A stretch of 45,549 bases of DNA, from assembly GCA_023663085.1 (NCBI GenBank), contig JAMPIB010000025.1, forward strand, positions 1 through 45,549, read 5' to 3'. The position numbers and the translations under genes were made by a program. Under the pieces are notes generated by a model, which did no database searches, was not told where the DNA came from, and saw only the letters and a program-made list of their open reading frames with translations. Every line of letters begins with the position of its first letter. The first letter of the stretch is position 1. Of the stretch, positions 31,892-40,022 are shown piece after piece. This DNA is from Ruminococcus sp. GTDB lineage: Bacteria > Bacillota > Clostridia > Lachnospirales > Lachnospiraceae.

Positions 31892-34489
31892 ATGCTTCAT
31901 ATTGAACATTTGCAAATTAACCATCTGGAGAACCCTTTTGGCATATCTGTTTCACCCATCAGACTGACATGGACTCTCGGCGGAAACGGCAGGCAGGTAT
32001 CCTATGAAGCAGAAATCCTCTTAGATGGAAACCCCGTAGAGACCAGCGGTGAGGTCAGGACATCTGCCATGTTCTGGCAGTCTGAAAAAGAACTTGCGTA
32101 CAAAACAGATTATATTGTAAAAGTGAAAGTAACCGACGAAACAGGCACCGTTTCTGAAAATGCCGAGATTGCCGTAACGACAGGCATCGGGCAGGAACAA
32201 TGGAGGGCGCACTGGATCGATCCGGAAGTTCCGGGGAAATCTTTTACGCAAAAAGTTCACTGGAATCTGCGGGATAAGCTGATGCTCCCGAATGTTGACC
32301 TGCGGGTATACGATAGAGGAGCTTATCTTAAAAAAGAATTTATAGTCGATAAGTCGTTTCATAAGGCGAGGTTGTATGTGACCGCACACGGTATCGTGAA
32401 TGTCCTGCTGAATGGTCAGGAAATTACTGATGCGCAGTTATTGCCGGGCACTTCTCAATATAACCGACGTCTGATGGTGGAAACCATTGATGTAACCGCA
32501 TATTTGAAATCAGGGAATAATATTCTGGAGGCCACGCTGGGAAACGGATGGTACCGCGGGTCGATGGGATATCGCCAGTATCGTCATGTGTATGGAGATG
32601 ATATTGCCCTGCTTGCCCAGTTAGAGATGGATGACGTACCTGTTGTTATGACAGATGAGAACTGGGAAGTTTCGACTGATGGCGCGCTTGGCTTAAACGA
32701 TATGATGGCCGGCGAACATTATGACGCAAGAAAAGAGGAAACCATGACATGGCATAAGCCTGCTGTCAGGGAGTTTGCTTTTGACTGCCTGGTCTGTCGG
32801 GATACGGTACCCATGAAGCTTCGTGAATGTTTTGTCCCGGAAATCATCCGGACGCCTGCCGGGGAGACCGTTCTTGATTTTGGACAAAACATAGCAGGTG
32901 TTATCGCTTTCGAGTTTGCGGGAAAAGCCGGACAGAAACTTGTCCTGACCCATGGGGAGACACTGGACGGCAATGGAAACTTTACTACAGATAATTTTCA
33001 GGCATGGGGCAGACCGGTCCGGCAGCAGATTGTCTATATCTGCAAAGATGGCAAAAACAGTTATCGTCCCACCAAGACTTATATGGGTTTCCGTTATGTT
33101 AAGGTAGAAGCTGATTTTACGATAAAAAAAGAATGGTTCAAGGCGTATGCCCTTTATTCGGATATGCGGCAGACGGCTTTTTTTACCTGTGGAGTGGAAG
33201 AAGTGAACAGGCTTTTTCAGAATGCCGTATGGTCTATGAAAGGGAATTTTGTCGATATCCCTACCGACTGTCCGACCAGAGAAAAAGCCGGTTATTCCGG
33301 AGATTGTCAGACATTTATTCATACAGCGATGTACTTGATGGACTGTTATCCGGTCTATGCCAAATGGTTAAAGGAACAGGCGGCGGCTCAGTTTGAAGAT
33401 GGCTGTGTGCCGCAGATTGCTCCGACTTCGGCTCTGAAAAAAACTGAAGAAGATGGCGGAATCGGGTGGAGTGATTCTTTTGAAATCATTCCCTGGATAC
33501 TCTATCAGCGTTATGGCGATGATACTTTGATGCGGGAACTGTATGAGCCGCTGAAAAAATGGATGGCATACCGTAAAAGCCGGAGCGGCATGATGCGGCG
33601 TGCCAATGAGCATATCGTGCCAATGGCTATGCAGCCATATACGCTGGATAGTGAGTGGCTGTTTGGCGAGTGGCTGGAGCCGGGCGCCGATACGGCGGAA
33701 TATCGCAGTAATCTACGTAAATACGGTGATTTGGAAGTCAGCACGGCCTATATGTATTATAGTCATCTGCTGATGTCCCGGATTGCAGAAACATTGCACA
33801 ACTTTGAGGATGCCAAAGAATATCAGACGATAGCCGGGAAAGCAAAAGAAACATACCGTTGTCTTTTTACGGAGGACGGCAGGATAAAGCCGACGGGACG
33901 CCAGTGCCGCTATGTCCGGCCGGTGGCGCTTGGCCTTTTGGAGGAAGAGGAAAAGAGAGCGGCCGTTGAAAGTCTGGCGGAGCTGATAAAAGAAAAAGGG
34001 AATCATATTGGAACCGGCTTTCTGACAACGCATGAACTGTGCCGGACGCTGTGCCGGTACGGTCAGGCAGGGAAAGCATATGATCTTCTGCTCCAAAGAG
34101 AAAGACCCGGCTGGCTGTATCCGGTACTGCACGGCGCAACCACAGTCCCGGAAAGCTGGGACGCTTATCAGGATTCTGTAAAGAGAGTGGAATCCATGAA
34201 TCATTATGCCTATGGAGCCATTGCGGGCTGGCTGATTGACAGCGCCGCGGGTATCCGGCTGGAACATGGAAATATTATTATCCAGCCATATCCGGACAGG
34301 CGGCTGGGTTATGTCACCGCCGCTTATGACTCTCCGGTCGGCCGTATTGGTTCTTCCTGGAGAATTGAAAATGACCGGATTACCTATGAATTTCATATTC
34401 CGGCGAATGCGCAGGCAACTGTGATTTTGGGAGATAAAATACTTAAATTGGAGAGCGGGGCGCATAGTTTTATGGATTATATGCAATAA
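31892..34489 (+). CDS. Alpha-L-rhamnosidase (GH78)
   Basis: An 865-residue GH78 enzyme. An N-terminal beta domain is followed by the rhamnosidase N domain (GNGWYRGSMGYRQY near 210), a beta sandwich, and the (alpha/alpha)6 barrel. Its catalytic segment DIPTDCPTREKAGYSGD gives the conserved Asp, Glu and Asp, while GATTVPESWDAY supplies the second catalytic glutamate. No signal peptide, so it acts inside the cell on imported rhamnosides such as flavonoid or saponin glycosides. Last gene of the GH43-GH3-GH78 operon, 50 nt after GH3 with AGAGGAA before the start. Confidence 0.95.
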   Translation: MLHIEHLQINHLENPFGISVSPIRLTWTLGGNGRQVSYEAEILLDGNPVETSGEVRTSAMFWQSEKELAYKTDYIVKVKVTDETGTVSENAEIAVTTGIGQEQWRAHWIDPEVPGKSFTQKVHWNLRDKLMLPNVDLRVYDRGAYLKKEFIVDKSFHKARLYVTAHGIVNVLLNGQEITDAQLLPGTSQYNRRLMVETIDVTAYLKSGNNILEATLGNGWYRGSMGYRQYRHVYGDDIALLAQLEMDDVPVVMTDENWEVSTDGALGLNDMMAGEHYDARKEETMTWHKPAVREFAFDCLVCRDTVPMKLRECFVPEIIRTPAGETVLDFGQNIAGVIAFEFAGKAGQKLVLTHGETLDGNGNFTTDNFQAWGRPVRQQIVYICKDGKNSYRPTKTYMGFRYVKVEADFTIKKEWFKAYALYSDMRQTAFFTCGVEEVNRLFQNAVWSMKGNFVDIPTDCPTREKAGYSGDCQTFIHTAMYLMDCYPVYAKWLKEQAAAQFEDGCVPQIAPTSALKKTEEDGGIGWSDSFEIIPWILYQRYGDDTLMRELYEPLKKWMAYRKSRSGMMRRANEHIVPMAMQPYTLDSEWLFGEWLEPGADTAEYRSNLRKYGDLEVSTAYMYYSHLLMSRIAETLHNFEDAKEYQTIAGKAKETYRCLFTEDGRIKPTGRQCRYVRPVALGLLEEEEKRAAVESLAELIKEKGNHIGTGFLTTHELCRTLCRYGQAGKAYDLLLQRERPGWLYPVLHGATTVPESWDAYQDSVKRVESMNHYAYGAIAGWLIDSAAGIRLEHGNIIIQPYPDRRLGYVTAAYDSPVGRIGSSWRIENDRITYEFHIPANAQATVILGDKILKLESGAHSFMDYMQ

Positions 34490-34526
34490 ATGATTTTCGT
34501 GTTGTTTTCACCAAATTCAAAATATT

Positions 34527-35123
34527 TCATAGTAAGGTTCCCTTTCCCGATATGTAGATTTCCAATACCCGCAGCATGATCTCAATGCTGTTATCAAGGG
34601 ATGCCTCTACCAGAGTATCTCTGTGTTCGCGCATGGCATAGATGGATTTGATTAAATTTACCACTGTGCCGCAGTCGATATTTTCCCGGACATCCAAGAT
34701 CATCGAGAGCCACACCTGCGCCAGCGCCATCTGGTCTACGGGGTTAAACAGATCAGCGTCCGCCATGTGTGTTTTCAGCCAGAGAAAATCATCGACAGTC
34801 AGTCCGTTCATCAGGTCATATTCCGAACACAGGTATTCTCTGAAAAATTCCAGAAATTCATGTGTGGACATCTGACTGCGTCCTGCGAGTTTTTCTTTGA
34901 GCATTTCATTCTTCTTTTGTTCCGCCCATTCTGCAAGCGCCAGAATAAAGGCTTCTTTGGATTCATAAAAGCTGTAAAAGCTGCCCTTGGCAATTCCGCA
35001 GGCCGAAGTCAGTTTTGAGACTGTCGTGCGCTGTACGCCAAGGGTACGAAAGAGTTTTATTCCTTCATGGAAAAGCTGTTCCCGTATCTCTACCTGCTGT
35101 TTTTTTGTAAATGAGGCCGGCAT
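34527..35123 (-). CDS. TetR/AcrR-family regulator (first)
   Basis: A 198-residue TetR protein. The N-terminal HTH is TVSKLTSACGIAKGSFYSFY followed by ESKEAFILAL; the rest is the helical ligand and dimer domain. The start at 35123 has AAGGAG six nt upstream. Its promoter (35178-35206) contains a palindrome, TGACTG-N13-CGGTCA at 35148-35172, well placed for autorepression. A palindrome of the same size and outline occurs at 39935-39959. It converges with the rhamnosidase gene but is probably unrelated to it. Confidence 0.92.
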   Translation of the reverse strand: MPASFTKKQQVEIREQLFHEGIKLFRTLGVQRTTVSKLTSACGIAKGSFYSFYESKEAFILALAEWAEQKKNEMLKEKLAGRSQMSTHEFLEFFREYLCSEYDLMNGLTVDDFLWLKTHMADADLFNPVDQMALAQVWLSMILDVRENIDCGTVVNLIKSIYAMREHRDTLVEASLDNSIEIMLRVLEIYISGKGTLL

Positions 35124-35147
35124 CTGATTCTCCTTCCATGCTAACAA

Positions 35148-35172
35148 TGACTGATTTGATAAAAAGCGGTCA
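35148..35172. promoter_or_regulatory. TetR-type palindrome TGAC-N17-GTCA
   Basis: TGACTG and CGGTCA frame a 13-nt AT-rich centre; outer half-sites TGAC/GTCA pair exactly. It lies just downstream of the -10 of the TetR gene's own promoter. The site at 39935 has the same 25-bp length and matches 17 of 25 positions. Confidence 0.6.
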
Positions 35173-35177
35173 TTGAC

Positions 35178-35206
35178 ATATTATAACGTATCCGGAGGAT
35201 TGTCAA
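35178..35206 (-). promoter_or_regulatory. Promoter of the first TetR gene
   Basis: On the minus strand TTGACA (35206-35201) is followed after 17 nt by TAATAT (35183-35178); a perfect TATAAT two bases earlier gives a 15-nt spacing. The autoregulatory palindrome follows directly. Confidence 0.65.
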
Positions 35207-35258
35207 TAAAGGATTCGCCCGGATAAGAGTGCCGAAGCACTCCTATATCCTAAACCTC

Positions 35259-35287
35259 TTGCAAAATCCGCAGGGGTGGTTTATAAT
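35259..35287 (+). promoter_or_regulatory. Promoter of the HD-GYP gene
   Basis: TTGCAA (35259-35264), 17 nt, TATAAT (35282-35287). Transcription would start near 35294, giving a leader of about 180 nt. A tight hairpin, GAGTGC-cgaa-GCACTC (35227-35242), lies upstream of the -35. Confidence 0.65.
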
Positions 35288-35293
35288 CTTCAT

Positions 35294-35476
35294 AGAAGCC
35301 GAAGGATTCTGACATGTCCGACGGTTGTACAACCGGAAACGAGTAATCAATTTTAGAAAAACAAACGGATTACCGGCTATTCTCTATTCGCAGTAGAGGA
35401 TAGCCTTTTCCATTACTTGCTCTATCTTTTAACAGCGCGGGAATAGAAAAAGAGCGAAAAGGACGGTGTAGAGGCT
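35294..35476 (+). ncRNA. Structured 5' leader, candidate riboswitch or attenuator
   Basis: A ~180-nt leader before an HD-GYP gene. It contains a perfect palindrome CGGTTGTACAACCG (35322-35335), paired arms GTAATC/GATTAC (35343-35348, 35368-35373) and a terminator-like hairpin right after them. I tried to match it to cyclic-di-GMP-I and -II riboswitches and could not, so the class is unassigned. Confidence 0.4.
35375..35411 (+). terminator. Terminator-like hairpin in the HD-GYP leader
   Basis: GGCTAT-t-CTCTA (35375-35386) pairs with TAGAG-g-ATAGCC (35394-35405), a 12-bp stem with one T-G pair and a 7-nt loop, followed by TTTTCC. It lies 66 nt before the start codon, so it would abort the leader transcript unless prevented. 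Confidence 0.65.
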
Positions 35477-36808
35477 ATGATAACAGAGATATTGGAAATA
35501 TTGGAAACGACAGCAATCACAATCGGCGGATTCCTGATAAAAAAATATGTTTTTTTAGAACCGGATATGGAACCGAAGAAGCAGCGCATTTTTTACATAG
35601 GCAGTTTTGTTCTGATCAGTATTGTGTTTTTTGCTTTTGGGAAAGATATTGCATCGTTGGCGGCGCTGTTTATGATAGAACTGAATATCTGTTTTAGCAG
35701 GGACAAACACAAGCTTCAGAGTTTGGTCCTGCTGATTCCGTTTTTGGGTATTATTAACGGGCTTTTGCTTCCGGTTCTGTTTGTGCCGCCATATCTGCTG
35801 TCCCTGTCCGCACAGGGAACTTTTGTTTATCAGTTTGCGGCCTATGGGTTATTGTTTGTGTTGCTGGTTATATTCTATGTGAAAGGGAAGAACTGGCGAA
35901 ACTGGTTTTATGAGAATATGCGGAACAGGAAACTACGGAAATCAGAGAAGTATCTGCTGTGGATGGTCGGGATTTTAATGCTGTTCTTTTCAAATGTAGT
36001 GGCAAAGCAGATTTTGGAGGCTGAAGGAAGTGCGGGGACGGCCAAAGTGTACGGACAAGAGTTTACGCTGTTTGTCGGTATCAGCAGCATTTCGGCATTT
36101 ATCATGTCAATTACGATCATCGTGCTTATCATGCAGGGAAATAAGCGTTCTTTTTATCATGAACGGGTTTCCAATATGCAGTCCGGTATGATCACATTCA
36201 TGGCGGAAGTTGTAGAGAACAGGGATGATAATACGGGCGGACATATCAGACGTACAGCAAAATATGTGGAGTGCATTGCCAATGAACTGAAAAGGCAGAG
36301 GATATACGGCGATATTCTGACGGAGCGCTATCTTAGTGATATGGTGGTAGCAGCGCCGCTCCACGACATCGGGAAAATACATATACCAGATGCGGTCTTA
36401 AATAAACCGGGGAAACTGACAGAAGAAGAGTTTGAGGTTATGAAAACGCATACCACGGCAGGAGAGGAACTGCTTATCCACGCGAAGGCGGAACTTGGGG
36501 AATCGGAGTATCTGAATACGGCGGTGGAGATGGCGGCGTATCATCATGAATGGTGGAACGGCAAAGGATATCCTTATGGCATAAGCGGGGAGGACATACC
36601 GCTTTGTGCGAGGATTATGGCGGTGGCGGATGTTTTTGACGCACTGACTTCCAAACGCTGTTATAAAGATGCCATGCCGCTGGAAAAAGCGTATGCGATC
36701 ATCAGGGAAGAATCCGGCACGCATTTTGATCCGGCGGTTGTGGAGGCATTTTTTGCTGCGGATATTGGAATGGAAAAGAATGGAAAAGAGAATGGAAAAG
36801 AGGATTAG
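35477..36808 (+). CDS. Membrane HD-GYP-type phosphohydrolase
   Basis: A 443-residue protein with about six N-terminal helices (to ~225), then an HD-GYP domain. Visible are NTGGHIRRTAKYVECIA, the metal site HDIGK (His296/Asp297), the second histidines in HTTAGEELL and YHHEWWNGKGYPYG, and ARIMAVADVFDALTS. The GYP triplet is intact. It should hydrolyse cyclic di-GMP, countering the two GGDEF proteins encoded ~17 kb to the left. The C terminus ends in a Lys/Glu/Asn-rich tail (MEKNGKENGKED) encoded by small repeats. The start has only a moderate ribosome site. Confidence 0.92.
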   Translation: MITEILEILETTAITIGGFLIKKYVFLEPDMEPKKQRIFYIGSFVLISIVFFAFGKDIASLAALFMIELNICFSRDKHKLQSLVLLIPFLGIINGLLLPVLFVPPYLLSLSAQGTFVYQFAAYGLLFVLLVIFYVKGKNWRNWFYENMRNRKLRKSEKYLLWMVGILMLFFSNVVAKQILEAEGSAGTAKVYGQEFTLFVGISSISAFIMSITIIVLIMQGNKRSFYHERVSNMQSGMITFMAEVVENRDDNTGGHIRRTAKYVECIANELKRQRIYGDILTERYLSDMVVAAPLHDIGKIHIPDAVLNKPGKLTEEEFEVMKTHTTAGEELLIHAKAELGESEYLNTAVEMAAYHHEWWNGKGYPYGISGEDIPLCARIMAVADVFDALTSKRCYKDAMPLEKAYAIIREESGTHFDPAVVEAFFAADIGMEKNGKENGKED

Positions 36809-36824
36809 GAATTTTCCGTCCCTA

Positions 36825-36854
36825 TTGACAAGAGCCTCCGAAGAGGAGTATACT
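36825..36854 (+). promoter_or_regulatory. Promoter of the hydrolase/DUF6796 operon
   Basis: TTGACA (36825-36830), 18 nt, TATACT (36849-36854). Hexamers are the same as those of the promoter at 19596, and an operator palindrome again follows, here 7 nt after the -10. Confidence 0.75.
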
Positions 36855-36861
36855 AAAAACA

Positions 36862-36877
36862 GTTAGCGGCTACTAAC
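36862..36877. promoter_or_regulatory. GTTAG-N6-CTAAC operator, site B
   Basis: GTTAGCGGCTACTAAC, near the expected transcription start. Part of it also forms the left arm of a small hairpin (CGGCTAC 36867-36873 with GTAGCCG 36882-36888) followed by TTTCTCTT, so the RNA could attenuate as well. Confidence 0.75.
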
Positions 36878-36904
36878 GAATGTAGCCGTTTCTCTTATTA
36901 CAAG

Positions 36905-36920
36905 GTTAGCTTCTACTAAC
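36905..36920. promoter_or_regulatory. GTTAG-N6-CTAAC operator, site C
   Basis: GTTAGCTTCTACTAAC, 43 bp (about four helical turns) from site B, which places two repressor dimers on the same face. A further CTAAC half-site follows at 36928. Confidence 0.75.
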
Positions 36921-36953
36921 TATATATCTAACTATACATCGAAAGGAGAAACC

Positions 36954-37730
36954 ATGAAATTTTATGAATTTGGTGATAAGAACAATCCGGTGATTCTTTT
37001 GCTGCCGGGAACCTGCTGTCATTGGAAGACGAATTTTGAAACAGTGATCCCGCTTTTGCAGGAGGAGTTTTATGTCGTCTGTGTATCCTATGATGGTTTT
37101 GATGAAACGGAAAACACCATATTTTCGGATATGCTGACGGAAACAGAAAAGATAGAAAATTATGTCAGGGAAAATCATGGCGGTAAAGTACATGCCGCTT
37201 ATGGCTGCTCTATGGGCGGGAGTTTTGTAAGTCTGCTGGTGCAGCGTAAGGATATCCATATCAACCATGCCATTCTTGGCAGTTCCGATCTGGATCAGGA
37301 AACCGGACTCTCGGCCCGCTTTAAGAGCTGGCTGATCGCCAAAATCCTCTCCGGGATGTTCCGGAAAGGGAAACTGCCCGGATTCATGCAGCGCAGACTG
37401 GAGAAAAAGTCGGCGGATGAGAGACAGTATTACGATAAAATGCTGGGGTTATTCGGTGTGGGAGGTACCCGCATGTCTTTTGTGAAGCAGGAGAGTATAA
37501 AAAATCAGTTCTACTCAGATCTGGTCACGCCGGTTGAGGATGGGATTGTGGTAGAAGGCACGACGGTACATATTTTTTATGCCGTAAAAATGGGTGAGCA
37601 ATATCTTAAACGGTATCATGCGCATTTCAAAGAGCCCGACATACGCCGCCATGAGATGCAGCATGAGGAACTGTTAGTCTGTTATCCAAAGCGTTGGGCG
37701 GAGGAAGTCAAAGCCTGCTGTAAATTGTGA
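36954..37730 (+). CDS. Alpha/beta hydrolase (first of a tandem pair)
   Basis: A 258-residue soluble alpha/beta hydrolase. The strand LLLPGTCCHW leads to the oxyanion region, the nucleophile elbow is YGCSMGGS with Ser86, and a C-terminal MQHEELLV segment carries a candidate catalytic His. The neighbour at 37771 has the same length, the same YGCSMGGS elbow and the same VIPLL segment, so the two arose by tandem duplication. Here the acid residue is less clear. The substrate is unknown. First gene behind operators B and C with AAAGGAGA before the start. Confidence 0.88.
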   Translation: MKFYEFGDKNNPVILLLPGTCCHWKTNFETVIPLLQEEFYVVCVSYDGFDETENTIFSDMLTETEKIENYVRENHGGKVHAAYGCSMGGSFVSLLVQRKDIHINHAILGSSDLDQETGLSARFKSWLIAKILSGMFRKGKLPGFMQRRLEKKSADERQYYDKMLGLFGVGGTRMSFVKQESIKNQFYSDLVTPVEDGIVVEGTTVHIFYAVKMGEQYLKRYHAHFKEPDIRRHEMQHEELLVCYPKRWAEEVKACCKL

Positions 37731-37770
37731 TAGGAAAGAATTGAAATACGCTAAAGGAGCAGACATCACC

Positions 37771-38532
37771 ATGACGATACATGAATATGGCAAAGAAAAT
37801 ACAGAGAGCATCCTGCTGATCCACCCTTCTGTCGTAAGGTGGGATTATTTTGGGAATGTGATTCCACTTCTGGAAAAGAAATACCACCTCATCATACCGG
37901 CTCTGCCCGGCTATGACCTGGAGGAAAAAAACGATTTTACAAGTGTGGAACAGATAGCGGAGGAACTGAACGCATGGCTTAAGAAAAATGGATATGAGAG
38001 GCTGTATGCAGTCTATGGATGCTCCATGGGCGGCTCCATTGCCCTGATGGTTGCCCTTGGAAATGCAGCCCGTATCGAGCATTGCATTATGGATGGCGGC
38101 ATTACGCCTTACCAGCTCCCGTGGCTTATTACCAGACTGATCGCAGTCAGGGATTTTGCCATGATGATGTTTGGCAGATGGGGCGGCGTGAAACTTCTGG
38201 AAAAAGTCTTTTCCACGGATGATTATTCCCAAGAAGATATCCAGTATGTCGCGGACATCCTGAAACAAAGCAGCAAAAAGACCCTGTGGCGGACGTTCGA
38301 TTCCTGTAATAATTATAAAGTGCCGGATCCGGTTCCGAAAATATCCGCCAAGATCCATTACTGGTATGCGGATGGCGAAGAAAAAGAAAGGGCCTGGGAT
38401 ATCAGATACATGAAGGAGAAATTCCCCGATATGGAATTTAAAATTCTGCCAAAACTCGGTCATGCAGGGCTGGTTCTGATGAAACCGGAACTGTTTGCGG
38501 ATATGGTAGATGCGTTAAGGAGGCAGCAATGA
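37771..38532 (+). CDS. Alpha/beta hydrolase (second of the pair)
   Basis: A 253-residue alpha/beta hydrolase, paralog of the gene before it. It has the elbow YGCSMGGS with Ser85, an acid candidate in YWYADGEEKE and a clear catalytic His in LGHAGLVL, so the triad looks complete. Start 37771 is chosen at MTIHEYG, which aligns with the paralog's MKFYEFG, with AAAGGAG 11 nt upstream; the frame is open back to a TTG at 37741. It overlaps the next gene by 4 bp. Confidence 0.88.
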   Translation: MTIHEYGKENTESILLIHPSVVRWDYFGNVIPLLEKKYHLIIPALPGYDLEEKNDFTSVEQIAEELNAWLKKNGYERLYAVYGCSMGGSIALMVALGNAARIEHCIMDGGITPYQLPWLITRLIAVRDFAMMMFGRWGGVKLLEKVFSTDDYSQEDIQYVADILKQSSKKTLWRTFDSCNNYKVPDPVPKISAKIHYWYADGEEKERAWDIRYMKEKFPDMEFKILPKLGHAGLVLMKPELFADMVDALRRQQ

Positions 38533-39209
38533 TGATAAATAATAAAAGAAAAATAATTTCAGCTTTGGTCTGCGGCATGCTGGGCTGCGTTTTCATGGGC
38601 AGCGGCGACTGGCTGATGATGTATGGCAGTACTGTTTATCATGGAAATATCTACTGGCTTACAGAGGGTGTGGCGCAGATTCCGGCATGGAGAAACAACC
38701 TTGCCATGTTTGTGGCTTTTCCTGCGGTTCTGCTGTATGGGATCGCGTTGTTTACCACTGTCGGCTTTGTGAAACAGGAGAAGGATAAAAAAATCTATCA
38801 TTATCTGACCGCATTCGGCCTGATTCCCTGGCTGTGCCTACATCTGTTTTATGTCATGATCCTGTTTGTATTTGCATGGTTAGGCAGTAATGGCTATGAA
38901 GCGGCGGCGCTGCCCGCGGCGGAGGCTCTTTGTTCCCAGTTTTCATGGATTGTGGCATTGAGCGAGGTGATTATGATTCCGCCTTTTTTGTACTGGTTTT
39001 ACCTGCAGGTGTCCGGTAAGACGATATTCCCGAAAGGAATGGCGTTTACAAATGTGCTGGTCATTTACGGTATTTTGTGGCTTGTAAAATCCGCCATGCC
39101 CGATACGCCGTTTCGGATCGGATTTACTAACGGACTGATGAGCGAGAGCATGATTCTCTGGTTCGGGATCATGCTGGTGTGGGTTGCATGCTACAGGCGG
39201 CGCTCTTAG
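38529..39209 (+). CDS. DUF6796-like membrane protein
   Basis: A 226-residue protein with about six helices and the GSGDWLMMYG motif at the end of helix 1 that it shares with the convergent gene at 39206 (GIGDWLIGYE). A conserved tryptophan loop (IPAWRNN) and a membrane-embedded HLFYVMILFVF segment follow. No enzyme motif. Last gene of the operon controlled by sites B and C; its stop overlaps the stop of the convergent paralog by 4 bp. Confidence 0.75.
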   Translation: MMINNKRKIISALVCGMLGCVFMGSGDWLMMYGSTVYHGNIYWLTEGVAQIPAWRNNLAMFVAFPAVLLYGIALFTTVGFVKQEKDKKIYHYLTAFGLIPWLCLHLFYVMILFVFAWLGSNGYEAAALPAAEALCSQFSWIVALSEVIMIPPFLYWFYLQVSGKTIFPKGMAFTNVLVIYGILWLVKSAMPDTPFRIGFTNGLMSESMILWFGIMLVWVACYRRRS

Positions 39210-39904
39210 CGGTTCCCTTTTGATGATCGTAAAAAGGCAAGACACATAAAAGCGTATCCCCATGACTCGCCGCAGGACGTCAGGAAAGCAAACTGTCCAA
39301 GACCGGAAACGATTAAGATCACAGCGATGACTTTCATGAATATGCTCATGCCGAGCGGGCTGCAGATGGCCATCCACTTCGGCAGTCCGAGTTTTCCTTT
39401 CAGAACCAGAACGATAAAGCTGACAGTCACCGGAATGTCAACGATAAAGCACCAGATCGTGAAGGGGATGATGGAAACTGCCGTTGGCAGCAGGAACACA
39501 CTGTTGGCCGCGTCTTCCGTCACACCGGCTTTTAGCGCCGCCTGTATCAGCAGCAGGGCAATGCAGCATGCCGTATGGAAGGATATGAACATCAGCGGCG
39601 CAGATGCTAATCCAAAGCGGAATCCCTTATATGCTTTCGATTCACGATCCACCCGCAGCGCATCCAGAATTTCTATCATTACCGGGGCAAACGCCCGGCA
39701 GGCAAAGGCGGAAAGAACACCGAAAACCATAGATGTTATATAAAACCAGGAAGGGACTTCTACCATCTTCGTGTTTGTGATCCCGAAGATCAGTTCCTGA
39801 CCGCCCTGTGGTTCGTATCCGATCAGCCAGTCGCCGATCCCGCAGAGGAACAAGGCTATAAAGCCGAATAGCAGCGCATTGTTCCATTTCTTTTTCTGTT
39901 CCAT
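39206..39904 (-). CDS. DUF6796-like membrane protein
   Basis: A 232-residue, six-helix protein with GIGDWLIGYEPQGG near residue 23-36 and a VEVPSWFYI loop matching the paralogs. A membrane histidine (ISFHTACCIALLL) lies at the position of the HLFYVM segment in the 38529 product. It is expressed from its own promoter, which contains GTTAG-N6-CTAAC between -35 and -10 and a TGACCA palindrome downstream. The function is unknown. Confidence 0.75.
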   Translation of the reverse strand: MEQKKKWNNALLFGFIALFLCGIGDWLIGYEPQGGQELIFGITNTKMVEVPSWFYITSMVFGVLSAFACRAFAPVMIEILDALRVDRESKAYKGFRFGLASAPLMFISFHTACCIALLLIQAALKAGVTEDAANSVFLLPTAVSIIPFTIWCFIVDIPVTVSFIVLVLKGKLGLPKWMAICSPLGMSIFMKVIAVILIVSGLGQFAFLTSCGESWGYAFMCLAFLRSSKGNR

Positions 39905-39934
39905 AGCAATACCTTCTTTCTTTTCTCTCTCGTC

Positions 39935-39959
39935 TGACCATTTTTAATAAAACTGGTCA
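39935..39959. promoter_or_regulatory. Palindrome TGACCA-N13-TGGTCA
   Basis: A perfect 6-bp inverted repeat around 13 AT-rich bases, 31 nt before the 39206 gene's start codon and just past its -10. It mirrors the palindrome in the promoter of the first TetR gene (35148). Confidence 0.65.
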
Positions 39960-39964
39960 TTGAT

Positions 39965-39993
39965 ATGTTAGCATTAACTAACCCGGTTGTCAA
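39965..39993 (-). promoter_or_regulatory. Promoter of the 39206 gene with operator site D
   Basis: Minus strand: TTGACA (39993-39988), 17 nt, TAACAT (39970-39965). The palindrome GTTAGCATTAACTAAC (39967-39982) fills most of the spacer and the -10, so binding would block polymerase. Confidence 0.8.
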
Positions 39994-40022
39994 TAGAAAT
40001 TCCCATCTTACCATAAAAGGAC

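Noticed and set aside
33713-34486. A 257-codon minus-strand frame
   Set aside because: Shadow of the rhamnosidase gene; high in cysteine and arginine and no start signal.
35294-35476. Known cyclic-di-GMP-I or -II riboswitch
   Set aside because: The conserved GCAAA-type and pseudoknot segments I expect of these classes are not visible, so only an unassigned structured leader is reported.
37708-38463. A 251-codon minus-strand frame
   Set aside because: Antisense to two clear alpha/beta hydrolase genes with intact motifs; no family signal of its own.
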